Positions 35,207 to 46,558 are shown, counted from the stretch's first letter. The stretch: 64,000 nucleotides of DNA from Ceratorhiza oryzae-sativae (GCA_030998015.1 JARWMV010000236.1:1550001-1614000); one strand, 5' to 3'. Notes: generated from the letters alone by a model not told the origin. Made by a program: numbers and translations.

Positions 35207-38183
35207 TTAGGTCGACCCATCCGCGGCGCGCTTCGCTTCCAGTTTCATGAATAATTCCTCCATCCGATTTCTCAGGCTGTGAAGCTCTTGCATGATTGTC
35301 GCTTCGCTCGACTAAATCAGTGACCAAAATTATCATTTTGCCCGACTCAAAGCTTTGGGTGAAACAAATAACACTTACGAGAAACGAGTTGGGGAAGGCT
35401 TTGATGATTTCGTCAAAGGATTTCTTCGAGATCCTTAGGCCATCCTCGTTTTCCACTTGTGGGTCCCTATTTTCGGGGTCTTCCTCTTCGCCATCTTGGG
35501 CAGCGGTGAACATCTGACGCATAAATACGTTGCGCCTGACGTCAAGGTGGGTTTCAAACAGGGCGATTAGGGAAAGGGGGATAAAGAAAACCGTAATCAT
35601 GACGGCACGATTGAGCTAGCATCGGAGTGAGCGGTCAAAGCGAGTGAGCCACGGGAATTGAGAAAATACCTTGGCATATCCTTTTGGGCTGAGGACCAAT
35701 CTAAACGGGGGGTCATTGCTTATCCGAAATCCTGGTAAACTTGACTTACTCAAAAGGTGCGACTAAAAATATCTCGATGAGATTGAACGGCGCTGGGTCT
35801 GGTGGATTCATTTCAGCACAATTTCATCATCACACAAATCTTTACTCACAGACATAACTATCAGGGGCTGCAGTCCATTTTGTGAGTGCGGGTGCGTCTG
35901 AAATATCTCAATGTACGTACCGCGAATCATGCTAATCGTCTTTTCAGCGAAGAAGGCCATGAATTGCGCTTCAGCATCATCAGTTATCTATGTACCGGTT
36001 AGTATTGTGCGTCCGGATCTATTGGTGGTGCGTACATCCTCATAGGCCGACGAAAACAACGAGATAAGGACGTTCAGCAAGATCACGGTTGTTGCAACAT
36101 TCCACCTAAACGAAGCAGGGCGTAAGTTGAAATTTTGAACGATTAATTGTGTCAAAGGACTTGCATATAATAAAGGACGAGACCGAAATTGCTACGAAAA
36201 ATGATTAGCAAACTCAAGGCTGGCCATTAGTTGTCGCTACTACTAACCTAACAGCCGGCTGTTCAAAATCTGGTGACTGGAGCAGAGCTTGAAGCAGAGT
36301 ATTGATGACAGTCATGCCATGATCTAGCAAAAGCCTAAGCCAGCATATTAGAGCAACGACTCGAGCACTGACCTGTAACTCCATCCGCAGCGTCCAGTGC
36401 GTACATCCCCTGAGCGAACCCTATACCCAGGATGGATAGAAGCTAGACAGAAAGAAGCTGGGCCCAGATCAAGCGTGGAACCGATTAAGCCTACGTACCA
36501 CAAAGAAAATTGTAGACTCTTGTAGCATTCGAGAGACGCAGATCTGCATAGTCCCCACATACTTGAAGCCTTCAACAACCGTCACGAGCTCTGTAGACAA
36601 AAGTTAGTCCATTTCAACAAGGTACAAGGTTGCTATCACTCACTCATCCAAATAAGCGGGCTAACGCAGCTGAGCACTTGGAAACTCCTCAATTTCAGTG
36701 CTGAACTTTGTTCATCGTCAGCAGCATAGAGTCCCCAGATGCGGAGAACAAATGCAGTGATGATTAAGCAGTCGGTTAAAATCGAAACGACACGCCAGAA
36801 ATTGAAAGCTTTCCAAGTGAAATAGCGGAGAATCTTATACAACTTGTGAAACTCTGTGAACGATTTAGCGGTGACCCGCTACTTCCATCCTAGCTACTCA
36901 CCTTCCATGCCATAGGCAAGTGCTTGCACGTATAGGGCAATTTCCCATTCATCTAATCGATGACGGGGTTGACGGTTTTGTTCCAGAGGTTGCTGAACTA
37001 GAAAGAGACAGAGACAGAGAGAGATGAGTGAAGCAACACTTTTTACGACACAAAAAAAAACATACTGGCTCGAGAGTAGATGAACAAAAACAGAAGCCTG
37101 GCAGACACTTAGGGCAAGTTCAACATGCTTGGATATCTGTGGCCTACCAGAGACAAATACGAAAAGCGTTTTGGTACCTTTATGGGTAGTCAATTGATTT
37201 AGGCGCAGGCTGAAAAGTCGAAGCGACAAACCTGGGGACAGAGAGCCGGGATGGATCAAGGTGGCTCCAGAAGGAGCCGTCATGTTTAAACTTGTACTCA
37301 TCATCTAAAGGCTAATTAAACGCATGCAGATAAAAAATCTCCAATTACACCTACAATCAATGTCGTTGTTTTCGTTGTTAATCTGGATCCAGTCTCCTCG
37401 CCACAACGAGTCGACAACTGGAAAGCAAGTCAGTTATGACGATTAACACTGAAAGTTCGATAATTTGATATACCTTTCTGGGCTTCCGAACACGACAAAA
37501 AGATGGATCTGATAAAAGTGAGTCGAAGCATGAGAATGGAAGCTGGGTTGCACCCACGCGTGTTGGTCAATTGCTAGTTCGAGGGCAGAACTCAGTGCAC
37601 TTGGATCGCCGTCCCATTCAGAATGCCGGAAACGAGTTGACATAATGTCATCCAGCCGGTCCGGAGGTACAGTGTGCAACACTCGCCGAGCGAGTGTCTC
37701 GCATGCAATGGCCCGTCCCATGTTCTCACCATAATCGGCCGTGTCGTGGTTGGCATCTATTTGTACCAGCGTTTAACGAGATAAAACTGACCAACTCGTA
37801 GGCACATACCCCACATAAATGACTGCCGAGCACGCAGGAGGCAGTAAGGTAACTGCAAGATTCCGTCAGTATATTTCATGTATCAAGATGCTGCATTCAA
37901 CCCACAGCTTCTCCAAAGTCCCCCGCTGCTTCGATGTAGGCCGAAATTACGGCTGGAGTGATAATGCGAGAGGTGGGGTCTGCGATCTCTTCTTGGCTGA
38001 CCTCAAGGGGTAGTAGGGTTAAAGTTAGTGCTCGTATACGCTTGATGAGCTCTGAAAGAGTGCTCAGAATTACGCCCCATTATGCAGGATGAAAACTGCT
38101 CACTCGTGAGAGTATCGGGCGATGGACACGCCGACTTTGTTGACAGCAGCGACACTTGGTCCTCCATTGCGCGATCTGACATG
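35207..38183 (-). CDS. YVC1: vacuolar TRP-like cation channel Yvc1
   Basis: Yvc1 (TRPY1) releases calcium from the vacuole on osmotic stress and is opened by PI(3,5)P2. ATG 38183 starts MSDRAMEDQVSLLSTK. The cytosolic N-terminal half has ELIKRIRALTLTLLPLEVS and IACETLARRVLHTVPPDRLD, then VVDSLWRGDWIQINNE. Membrane segments lie between about 37.2 and 35.5 kb: FHKLYKILRYFTWKAFNFW, RVVSILTDCLIITAFVLRIW and the family signature YVGTMQICVSRMLQESTIFF followed by LLSILGIGFAQGMYALDAAD. The cytosolic tail holds QMFTAAQDGEEEDPENRDP. A last intron after FPNSFL restores a coiled-coil end, MQELHSLRNRMEELFMKLEA, stopping at 35207. Many short introns, including several membrane-encoding exons I did not fix exactly. 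An in-frame ATG at 38221 is an alternative start. Confidence 0.87.
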
Positions 38184-38307
38184 GCTGCTGTGGTTGCCCC
38201 AGAGAGTCCACTCCGTGTCAACCTCAGCCCCGTGATGTCACCGGCTCATGTAATCGCTGGTGCCTTGATGCCTCTCGGCGCTTGCCCTTGTGTCATTTCC
38301 CACCATC
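38184..38307. promoter_or_regulatory. 124-bp bidirectional promoter region (Yvc1 / ARPC3)
   Basis: The two start codons face away from each other across 124 bases. Both genes must share or overlap their core promoters and 5' UTRs. No TATA box is evident. Confidence 0.55.
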
Positions 38308-39003
38308 ATGCCGGTAAGACTTGCCTTGGTTATAACCGACACTATACTCAACGGATATCAAGGCCTATCATTCTGCCTACAACGAAGAACAAGATGTCCG
38401 CCAAGTAGGAAATATGTCTGTTCTCCCCATTAACTCCCGTATTCGTGGGCCGGCCCCTCTCCGTAAGCCCTCTGTGCGCACGCGTATTTGTGTTTCCTGA
38501 CGCGTATTTAGAGGCGGATCCGTCGCAGCCAGACATTATTGACGAGACTCTCGACCTTTTTCGCGCCAACTCTCTGTTTCGTAACTTTGAGATCAAAGGG
38601 CCAGCCGATCGTCTCTTGATTGTTCTCATTCTCTTCATCTCTGATTGTCTCGCCAAGATCTCCGCTGCTCGCACACCTCCGACGCAGATCGAATGCACGA
38701 AGTTGCTTAATACTCTCGCAGTAGAATCTTTTGCTATCCCCGGAGACGCGGGTTTCCCGCTCAACGCGCACTATCAACCACCCGCAAGTAGGCTTGATGG
38801 AGGTAAGATTACTTGGTTGTGTTTGACATATACGTGTAACTCATGCCTATCCGTCAGACTATCTTCGATCTTACCTCGTCCAGGTTCGCCAGGAGCTTGC
38901 TTCACGCCTCGTCGAGCGCCTCTACGCTGACGGCACTGGGAAGCCGAGCAAGTGGTGGCTGTGCTTCACCAAGAGGCGATTCATGAACCGCAGCCTCAAC
39001 TAG
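38308..39003 (+). CDS. ARC18: Arp2/3 complex subunit 3 (ARPC3/p21)
   Basis: ARPC3 is one of seven subunits of the actin-nucleating Arp2/3 complex. The first exon is only ATG CCG (38308-38313); an intron of about 52 nt joins it to AYHSAYNEEQDVRQVGNMSV, recreating the family start MPAYHS. Then follow LPINSRIRGPAPL, IIDETLDLFRANSLFRNFEI, ADRLLIVLILFISDCLAKI, IPGDAGFPLNAHYQPP and the hallmark end KPSKWWLCFTKRRFMNRSLN at 39003. Length is about 180 residues, normal for the family. Three or four introns. Confidence 0.95.
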
Positions 39004-39630
39004 GGGCTATGTTTATTGTATCGCGTTGGCTATGGTCTATCCGGTACACAGCATCATGTGTCGCTGTTAACATAATAGAATTACGTGAGTCAAAATAGGA
39101 TCTCCATTTGTTATCCCCAAGCCCCGTAGCTTTTTCAAGGAATCACCCTCTATTCGTAAAAGAATTGGGCGTCTGAAACAAGCAAAACGAAAGATACGAC
39201 GTCACGCAACTCTGAATCTATTGATGGACCGAACGCACACGTAAAGTTGAAATTCGAGCGGTTTCATGCTGAAAGCACAACACAGGCCTTTGCACGCTTA
39301 GAAGTGCGTAGATCGGTAGCTGTAGGAAAGCGGAGCTATCCCCACAAATTTGACGGAGCTTGGTTGATGCTACTGACGCTAGCATGAGGTATAGCATGAA
39401 CGTTGATAGCCAGGTTTTTTTCAACGCGTGACTCGACCAAGGCTCCAATAGCAAGGTGACTCATCATGTATACGAACACACCAACTTCAACGTTCATGCC
39501 TAAGAACTCGGCACTGAACTTTCATATAAATTAGTCTGCGCCCAACAGCGATAATCAAAATCATATCAACTCTACAAAAAGAAATCCAATCATCCATGTT
39601 TGCTTCTGTTTGAGTACTGTCGAGGTAAAC
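39004..39630. other. gene-free stretch downstream of ARPC3
   Basis: About 630 bases with no supported coding sequence on either strand. Confidence 0.55.
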
Positions 39631-39812
39631 CTATCGAGGCGCCACTTGGTAATTCAACAATTCCTCAAAAAATCTGGGCTCCATGAGGATTGCGGTCACT
39701 TGGGCTATTAGGTAGCCTGAACCGCCCCAACCATTGTACTGGAGATCTCCGAATTGGGCCTCAATGTGCTGAAAACCGCTTTCATGAGCCACGTGGCGAA
39801 TCGTCAAGCTGT
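39631..39812 (-). pseudogene. C-terminal fragment of an unrecognised protein
   Basis: The minus strand reads about 60 codons with a protein-like composition, LVHSLTIRHVAHESGFQHIE, then AQFGDLQYNGWGGSGYLI and FFEELLNYQVAPR, ending at a TAG at 39631. A possible acceptor (TCTCATAG) lies just upstream, but I found no continuing coding exon beyond it. I do not recognise the family. It may be the last exon of a decayed gene or of a gene whose upstream exons I missed. Confidence 0.35.
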
Positions 39813-40384
39813 GTACAAGCCTATGAGAGAAGTCCAGTGGCTAAAGTTTAATTAAGAATGGGCAATCGGTTTCCATAAATGTTATCTGGCCAACTGCTCC
39901 CAAACCACCGCGTTGATGTTGGCGGTACGGTCGGTATCCATGCGAGTAGGCTAGTCACCCTCTACTGGGTTTGCTCCACAGTGAGCGTAGACAATAGGAG
40001 AGGTGGGGCTGGACCCGGGAATCACACTCTAGCTAGTTGGCACTGGACCACACCAAAACGTTAGGTAGTAGGCCATGTTTTGCAGCGCACGATCTAGCCC
40101 CCCGGGCCGCCAGGCGAAAGTCTCTGAAAAGTTGTGGCAATTGACGTGCCAATTGCGCCGGCTGTCTCTGTCGGCTAAGATGGATGATATCGGGCAGACA
40201 TCACACCTATTGCAGTAAACCTAGTATTGGGGCCAGCGGCGTCGCGAAGCATCGAGTACGCATACACGCGCCTAGCTGATTCAAATATCAGCCATGACCT
40301 AGACTAATCCTGAGGAAGGCTTGGTGTCTGCTTGGCAATTGGTCGTGCCTACACCTCTAACACCTATCAAGGGGTCCACACCCG

Positions 40385-40585
40385 ACCGTGCTTACAGGAA
40401 TGCCCCCTGAGGGAGTGACCCCAAGGCTTTCAACACTCAGCCTAAAATTTGTCACACAGAAATTTGTGCCCATCGAAGCGTTCGTAGTACCGTACTTGAA
40501 GAGTTGGAATACATGGGAACTGAAACCAAACGGTGCTAACATGAGTGCGACTGAACTGGAATGGATGAAGTCTATCAGGATTTGA
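40385..40585 (+). pseudogene. C-terminal fragment, possibly from an F-box-type protein
   Basis: An open stretch reads TPRLSTLSLKFVTQKFVPIE, then VPYLKSWNTWELKPNGANMS and ATELEWMKSIRI before a stop at 40585. The pattern resembles the end of leucine-rich F-box-type proteins, but that is a weak impression. No F-box or preceding repeats are visible upstream, so this looks like a detached gene end. Confidence 0.35.
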
Positions 40586-40821
40586 ATTGCTAGAATAAGC
40601 ACCGTTTTGTTTGCTCGAAACAAATAGCAGCACGACCTTACTGAGGGCAACCATGTGGCACAAAAGCTCGCCCGTGATAAGAAGCTCGTACAGTTTAATA
40701 CGCTCCGTCCCCAAAGGAAACCGAGGTCATAATGGATAAGTATTTACCAGACTGGTGTCATAATATTATCAAATCCACAAGGCATACACATACACACACG
40801 AATTGAAAATTTCGTGAGAAA

Positions 40822-41548
40822 TTACCATTTGCCCAGTGCTAGCTCTACAGCGGCGTGGGCAGAGCCTAGGAGCAGACCGAGCATAGCGATGCTTGAGAGT
40901 AGGCCACCACGACTGTTGCGCTGCAGACAGGAGAAATCTTAGTTTCTCCTCGAAGGGTGCGGAAGGTCCGACATACCTTGGCTGGATCACCCGTGTTGTA
41001 TCCAATAGTATAAAGAACGCGACCTGTAATGGCTTGTGTCAGGAATGAGAAGGGACGCGCACGACCGAAATAACTTGCCAATATTCCAGGCGGCTCCTAA
41101 TGATGCAGCAAGCACAGGTCGGCGAAGGCCCAGGAATGTGACGAAAAGAAGGTAGTGAGGCAAATACTCGAGGTGTTTTGATGGGCACCTATTAACAGCA
41201 AAACATCAGTTCGTGTCCAGCCAGCTCTTCACTTATCAAACTCACGTTGAGCGCAGTTATATTTCAACGCCTCAGGGTTCTTCTCTACCTGCGCTTGCTC
41301 GGCGTACACTGTATGATGGTGTCATGAGGAAAGAAAAAATGGATACCAGCGCTCGACCTACTTTGGGGATACTTAATGCCGGACCTTTTTCGACCCTGGG
41401 TCACATAGGATGTTTGCCAGGTCGTCAAAAAGCCGGTGCTAAGACGCGTCAGACGGTGGTGGACAATACAGACAATGGAGCATACATACCTCACAGCAGC
41501 CAGCATAACATATCCATACTTCTCCGGAAGGGTAATGGTAACAGACAT
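40822..41548 (-). CDS. MAPEG-family enzyme, microsomal glutathione S-transferase 3-like
   Basis: MAPEG proteins are four-helix membrane enzymes with glutathione transferase or peroxidase activity, acting on lipophilic or oxidised substrates. ATG 41548 starts MSVTITLPEKYGYVMLAAV; an intron leads to STGFLTTWQTSYVTQGRKR and SGIKYPQ. The next exon has VYAEQAQVEKNPEALKYNC and the family signature AQRAHQN. Here the frame breaks at 41172: one missing C separates AHQN from LEYLPHYLLFVTFLGLRRP. Downstream, a GC-AG intron (41024-41078) joins AASLGAAWNIG to RVLYTIGYNTGDPAK, and the last exon is RNSRGGLLSSIAMLGLLLG ending at ELALGKW. Apart from the one-base break every family block is present and in order. 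A TATAAAAG lies 83 bases upstream. Confidence 0.85.
41024..41078 (-). other. GC-AG intron in the MAPEG gene
   Basis: The donor reads G|GCAAGT and the acceptor TTACAG on the minus strand; the 55-nt removal gives the family sequence NIGRVLYTIGYNTGDP without a gap. Confidence 0.78.
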
Positions 41549-41630
41549 ATTAATTCGGATATGCTTCTTCGAGGCTGAGGTCGATGGCGTGATCGAGGGG
41601 TGATGTGATGCAAGTGAACAACAGAAGCCG

Positions 41631-41638
41631 CTTTTATA
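41631..41638 (-). promoter_or_regulatory. TATA box of the MAPEG gene
   Basis: TATAAAAG on the minus strand, 83 bases upstream of the ATG at 41548. Confidence 0.6.
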
Positions 41639-42517
41639 AGGCCTAGAGGCGTACGTTAGACACTTGCTCTTCGCACACACCTAGAATTTTCGCTTCAAGG
41701 ACACGTACGCTGACAGCTCGGGGTCGGGCAGGTACAGTCAGCAAACCCTCCGTGTGTGTCATCAGTTGGGCGTCATGTCATGTACGAATTGTAAATAGTT
41801 ACACCTTCCCAAGCTCAGGAATATTTCTGAATACTGCCAGTTGACGCGTCTCGGCAAGAATAGCGCACTAGAGTTTGCCGATAAATCGCGCTAAAATATA
41901 TGAGCTTGCTTGATGTCCGAAAAGTCCAAGCATCAAACTCAATTGATTCTTTGATTGCTCGTCCGCTTTCCACTTGAGTATATGCTGGCGAGAGTAACAG
42001 GGCCAAATAGGCCTCACCACAACCTTGAACAGGCTACTATTCAGATGAAGAGAACAAAAAGTGGCCGATCAGGACGCGTCAGAAGCTCATCATATCTGTC
42101 GTGCCGTACTGAATGAATAATGATGGTAGACGGTCGGGCTCAACACAACCGCAATGTGAGCTGCTAGACGGTCACCCTAGTGCGTCATACATGCCCGTGT
42201 GTTGCCGGGAGCGTACTTAGGTCCTCATGAGCGCCGATCCATTGAGTAGCAGTTCGTAGTATTGTATGCGCCGGGTCTCATGTTGCCCTGTTGGGGGAGG
42301 GGGAGTACTCCCAACAGCAAACCGACTCTGGGAAAAGAAGTCAACATATGCTTGTGAGCAGGACAATTTAAAATTTTCATTCTCGTCGCTACATTGCTAC
42401 AGCCGGTACCATTACACATGTACCAAACTTTTTGTCCATTTAATAAGGTCTCCGCTTGAAATTCCAGAATTCGCCTTGCGTTCCTTCCGAATTTACGAGG
42501 AAGATCTATCACCCGTA
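41639..42517. other. gene-free stretch between MAPEG and beta-trefoil-like genes
   Basis: About 880 bases. A minus-strand frame of 95 codons (42225-42512) shows no motif and may be 3' UTR or an alternative end of the beta-trefoil-like gene. Confidence 0.45.
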
Positions 42518-43090
42518 TCAGCCAGCGTTCTGGAATATGCAGCCGTGAGCATCATCCAATTTATACATACTTCGCTTTCGTTCCCTGCTCCGTCGGGGAT
42601 CTGCCAGTACAAGTCGTTTGCCGGGACGTGGATCCTAGATTAAAACAGCTCAGGGTATAGGACAGGATAAATACATGATGTCTACATACTTGAACCTATT
42701 CTCGCCAATTGGATAGATAGACCATTCGTACTGCCCCGGGCGGGAGAGTACTCGGTTGTCCTCCTGTTAGAAATCAACTCTGAGCGCAGAATGTGAGTTG
42801 GAGACTAATAATACATACGGATATATCGTCGCTAGGGCCGAAATACTCATGACGATAGTGACTGAACTGAAGCGTGTATTTGTCTTCGCCGGTTTTCCTT
42901 ATTTTAACGGTTTGCTAAAAGTTGAGTTGTCAGAATTTCAGACTCGTGCAAGCAGAGCGTATCAAGAGCCTACATCACTATGATCGTCGACTAGCACATT
43001 ATTACCGTAATACTGGGCAATACGGAACTGCTTGCCGCTGCTGGACTTCATAACAGAGAAGATCTGGTAGGTGCCGTCTTGAAGAGACAT
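42518..43090 (-). CDS. small beta-trefoil-like protein (lectin or protease-inhibitor type)
   Basis: Four exons splice in phase into a protein of about 120 residues: MSLQDGTYQIFSVMKSSSGK, QTVKIRKTGEDKYTLQF, YFGPSDDIS, EDNRVLSRPGQYEWSIYPI, and IHVPANDLYWQIPDGAGN. The opening GTYQI and the repeated W-x-I / Y-W elements resemble fungal beta-trefoil proteins such as the I66 protease inhibitors or ricin-B-like lectins, but the QxW repeats of true ricin lectins are not present. There is no signal peptide. The last exon is short and may be misplaced: a stop at 42518 gives about 121 residues against about 150 for I66 inhibitors. A TATAAAAG lies 70 bases upstream. The family call is tentative. Confidence 0.5.
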
Positions 43091-43159
43091 GGTGGGCGAT
43101 ATGTAGACTGAAGACTCGGACTGGTTGTGGGTGATGAGCTCGGCAAGATCAAGCCACGT

Positions 43160-43167
43160 CTTTTATA
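43160..43167 (-). promoter_or_regulatory. TATA box of the beta-trefoil-like gene
   Basis: TATAAAAG on the minus strand, 70 bases upstream of the ATG at 43090. It supports this being a transcribed gene. Confidence 0.6.
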
Positions 43168-44121
43168 GGTGAATATGAGCGCTATTATTTGAATGTTGTC
43201 CTCTACACGTTGCCCACTGCGCCCGTGTACCGGCGTGCACAAACTCTACTTGCCCAGCCAACTTGGCGCAAAGCTGGAAGCTTCATCTCGCGCTAGGAAC
43301 CACTTGAGACGAGCCTAATACTAATCTAGTGGGCGCATAATTCTTCAGTGAAGACTTGTGTTCGAGAGCAGTATCACACAGCCATTCAGTACCCTGCATC
43401 CCGTGCTACTGTATCTTTAAGACTCATTGCGAGCATTCCAACAACCTAGTTTGAGCAACACCTTTTCGCCATGAATGCCGGGGCTTCACGGCTTAGCTGA
43501 CGCGGCGTCGCTGGTATACTATAAAGGGGAGAGAAATTTCGTTGGCGCAAACAGCCACCGCATGGAAATGGTCGGTACCGCGATGAGACGGCCACGGCGC
43601 AACCACCGAGGGATCCCCAACGGGTCTGGATTTGAACCTTGGGGCGTATATCGGCTCAAAGCGTCTGTCATTATCTTCTACATTAGATTTAAAGCTCGCG
43701 ATAGAATCGGTAAACATCATAGACCACACTTTGGATGGAATATAACTACTTGACGAATGAGCATATTGTGCTCACAGCCAGGCTTGTATGAAGATCGGAA
43801 GGTGTTGAAACCGCATATAGTCGTAATTTTACTCATATAGATTTCGCGGTGCAATAATTGCGAAATGACATCCGATTTCGACTCGCAACAATGCATTTCC
43901 AGTGCATGCATGAGGAGAGAGAGAGGGTACAGTGTTCGGGGTCCATCAGCGCTTGGTGCAATGCCTGGGCATCAACGAGGCACCAGCATTTGCAAACACA
44001 TTTCTTGATTTGGAACCTGACCTCACCAGCAACATTCGGCGGCCTGCAATATTGAGCTTGGGACAATTTAAATTAATCTAGCATATTTCTTGCATATCCT
44101 ATTTCTTGCAATATACGCACA
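43168..44121. other. gene-poor stretch upstream of the DUF3245-like gene
   Basis: About 950 bases. A TATAAAG occurs at 43520-43526 and is followed by an ATG at 43561, but the frame behind it shows no motif, so I do not call a gene. Confidence 0.45.
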
Positions 44122-45601
44122 ATGGCTCCTAGTCCACTCAAACCGCTCGATCCAGAAGACGATGACATTGACCCCGAGACGATCCAAAGTGCAGCCGACG
44201 TTTCGTTCTCGCTCGCGCTCGACATGGTACAATCCTGGATGCCTGGAGGTTCTGCTTCAAGCTCTGTGGACCCTGGCATTATTGAATCGAGAAAAAAGCT
44301 AGAAGAGTACATGAGACGGCCGCCGCGGTAAGCTCCACATATTCTCCGCACTATATTTTTTTTCTCGTCCAAGCGAGTTTCACCTCTTGTTTCTTGAATT
44401 GGGCAGACTTGGCGTCGGTGCGCCGCTCCCGTCGTCCTCCACAGTGCAGAATCATCAGCACCAAGCGACGCACCACGAGGCACAGCACCTCAAGAACCGA
44501 CTTGTGGGTTCGGGCGCAGCACGTAGGCGGGCCGAGGACGCTAAATCCAACGGCCCCCATTCCAACGGCAAATCTCACGAGGAGGAAGGGGATGAAGAGG
44601 AAAGCCGAGCGAGCGTAGTGAAGAGGAAAAAGCAAAAGCAGATGGCGAATGGGAAACCGAATGGGTTGTCGGTGTTTGGTACGGCCACAACTGTGACTGC
44701 GGCTCCTAGTGCAACTCCGAAAGCTGCGCCCCTATCACCACCAACGGCCGCTATCCACAGCCCATTACCCCCGTCGCAATCCCAGTCCCCATCACCCTCT
44801 ACACCAGCCAAGAGCTCCATTTTGCCCGAGCGTGAGATATCACCCACTAAACCCACCCCGCCTAGTCCGCCCAACGAGCCAATGGGGATCCACACCTTGC
44901 CCCCCAAGTTTTCCCTTGCTGCCAAAGTGTGGGCACGCTCAAACGGCACACCATCCTCATCGCCGGTAGGCTCCGATCGAACGCACACCAAGCGTCGAAA
45001 GGTGGCGTCCATGTTACCCCCACAAGCGCCAGAAACGGGGTGGAACATGCAGGTTCCAGCCTCACGTTCGCCCTCTGTGTCAGCATCCGCATCTTCCCAA
45101 GTTCCATCGACCGTTGGAGCTGGTGCGGAGCAAAGCGACAAGTCGGCAGAAGAGCAGGGCCCAGAACAGAGCCAGGCCGGCCCTAGCTCGAGTGCGACGG
45201 CTCATCTGTCCCGAAAAGAGCGCAAGAGGTTGCGGAGAGAAGCTGCACAGCAAGTAGCGAGCCAGGAGAAACTGGTTCAAGCGTCAGCAGCACCCAGACC
45301 CGACCGAGAGCTCCTGTCTGGGGCCGAGATACGACCGAGAGCTCTGGACGGAGGCCGAGATGCGCAGCCATTGAGCGCTCGGGGTGCTCACCACTCTGAT
45401 GATTCAGATGCCTCGGATGATGAGGGGAAAGAGGTATCCGAGATTGGTGAAAATGGTACGTGAACAGCGTAAAATACATGAAGACGACTAATCTATCATA
45501 ATAAAGTGAGCGGCAAGCTGTCGGATAGAGGTGATACAGTTCAACAAGAAGGGAAAAAGAAACGAAAACGAAGAGCCAAGAAGAAACCGGGGCCGGGATA
45601 G
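44122..45601 (+). CDS. DUF3245-like disordered nuclear protein
   Basis: ATG 44122 starts MAPSPLKPLDPEDDDID. The only ordered block is ADVSFSLALDMVQSWMPGG with LEEYMRRPPRLGVGAPLP, which matches the short conserved region of DUF3245 proteins, thought to be nucleolar. The rest is a low-complexity Ser/Pro/Lys chain with KRKKQKQMANGKPNGLSVFG, a KRRKVASMLPP patch, SRKERKRLRREAAQQVASQE and acidic stretches. A last intron (about 45456-45506) restores a strongly basic end, KKKRKRRAKKKPGPG, before the stop at 45601. Several bipartite-like basic patches suggest nuclear or nucleolar location. Function unknown. Confidence 0.7.
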
Positions 45602-45908
45602 TCCAAGGCATGCGTGTATGCGATACGTGTGTTGCCCTGCTGGCTACCGGTTCAGCTCGGCCGGCATCTTGAAAAACGTGGCGCGAATCAAGCGCAGCGG
45701 ACCAACGGTGATGATCGTGTAGGGTCGAGGAATGGAAGAAGTCATAATAAAACGTAAACCAGGCCCAAATAGTGTAGTCATAATGGTTAGGAACGAGAGA
45801 GACACTGCGATTTACATAAAATGAGCGTCATTTTACCAGGGGGTTGAGACCGGGACGTACTGTATGCAGAACAAGCGCATCTATGCGAGACTTGAGAGGC
45901 GGGGCCGT
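45602..45908. other. convergent 3' regions
   Basis: 307 bases between the DUF3245-like stop and the stop of the small minus-strand gene. No gene seen. Confidence 0.6.
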
Positions 45909-46558
45909 TCACCGGGTCATGGTACGCTTGGTAGTACGGGTCTGTCCGCTAGTAGTAGAACCGGCCACAGCCTCAACCCATCGTGCAACGTTACGCTGAG
46001 AATTCTCGTACTGTTTCACGAGCTCTGGATCACCAACGAGCTTTGGCTTGGGGGGAGTCTTGGTCTGGATGCTCGAGTTGGATCGGTGGGGAGGCGAGCG
46101 GGTCTCGACCCTCGACGAGCTGTGAGTCGAGTTTTGGCGACGTGGCGACGGGGAGTGCGTGACGATGATCTGACGGGGGCGCGAGCTGCTGTTCGAGCGG
46201 CGGGGCGGGATGACGAGGTACTTGGCTCCGTCTGCGCCGTACGAGATTTCGGGCTGGTCGCCGGTGGGCATCTTGACGCCTGCCGGCAAAACGGTGACGG
46301 TGTCTGCGCGACGGGGTGTTGGGCGCGACGAGGATGAGTGGTGGCCGTGGCTGCGCGAATTTTGGGCCTGCTGCTCTTGTCCGCCGTTGAGGGTGAAGAG
46401 GCCGCCAAGGAAGCTCTTGGGCTCGGCTTGGGGGGTGGGGTGGCGGAGGTAGCCGGCGACGTTCTAAGATGAAAAAAATGGTGAGTGGCTGTTAGTAACG
46501 AGTGAAAAAAGGTGTTGATACTCACGGGGTTGCCCCATTCGACGTTGAGATTGACCAT
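45909..46558 (-). CDS. small conserved-looking protein of unknown function
   Basis: Two exons, split by an intron at 46464-46525, give about 195 residues: MVNLNVEWGNP then NVAGYLRHPTPQAEPKSFLG and GLFTLNGGQEQQAQNSRSHG. A central patch VTVLPAGVKMPTGDQPEISY and AKYLVIPPRRSNSSS looks ordered; the remainder is Ser/Arg/Pro-rich. The end is LVKQYENSQRNVARWVEAVA followed by a basic tail. I do not recognise a family. A TATATATA element at 46652-46659, about 94 bases upstream, supports transcription. Confidence 0.65.

Noticed and set aside
43590..43650. T-loop-like GGTTCAAATCC on the minus strand
   Set aside because: Flanking bases do not form the 5-bp stem and no other tRNA arms are present.
43520..43753. 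Small gene behind a TATAAAG at 43520
   Set aside because: The frame from ATG 43561 has no recognisable motif or splice pattern, and the element may be chance.
44575..45141. 188-codon minus-strand frame opposite the DUF3245-like gene
   Set aside because: It is a shadow of the low-complexity plus-strand coding sequence; no motif and no splice context.
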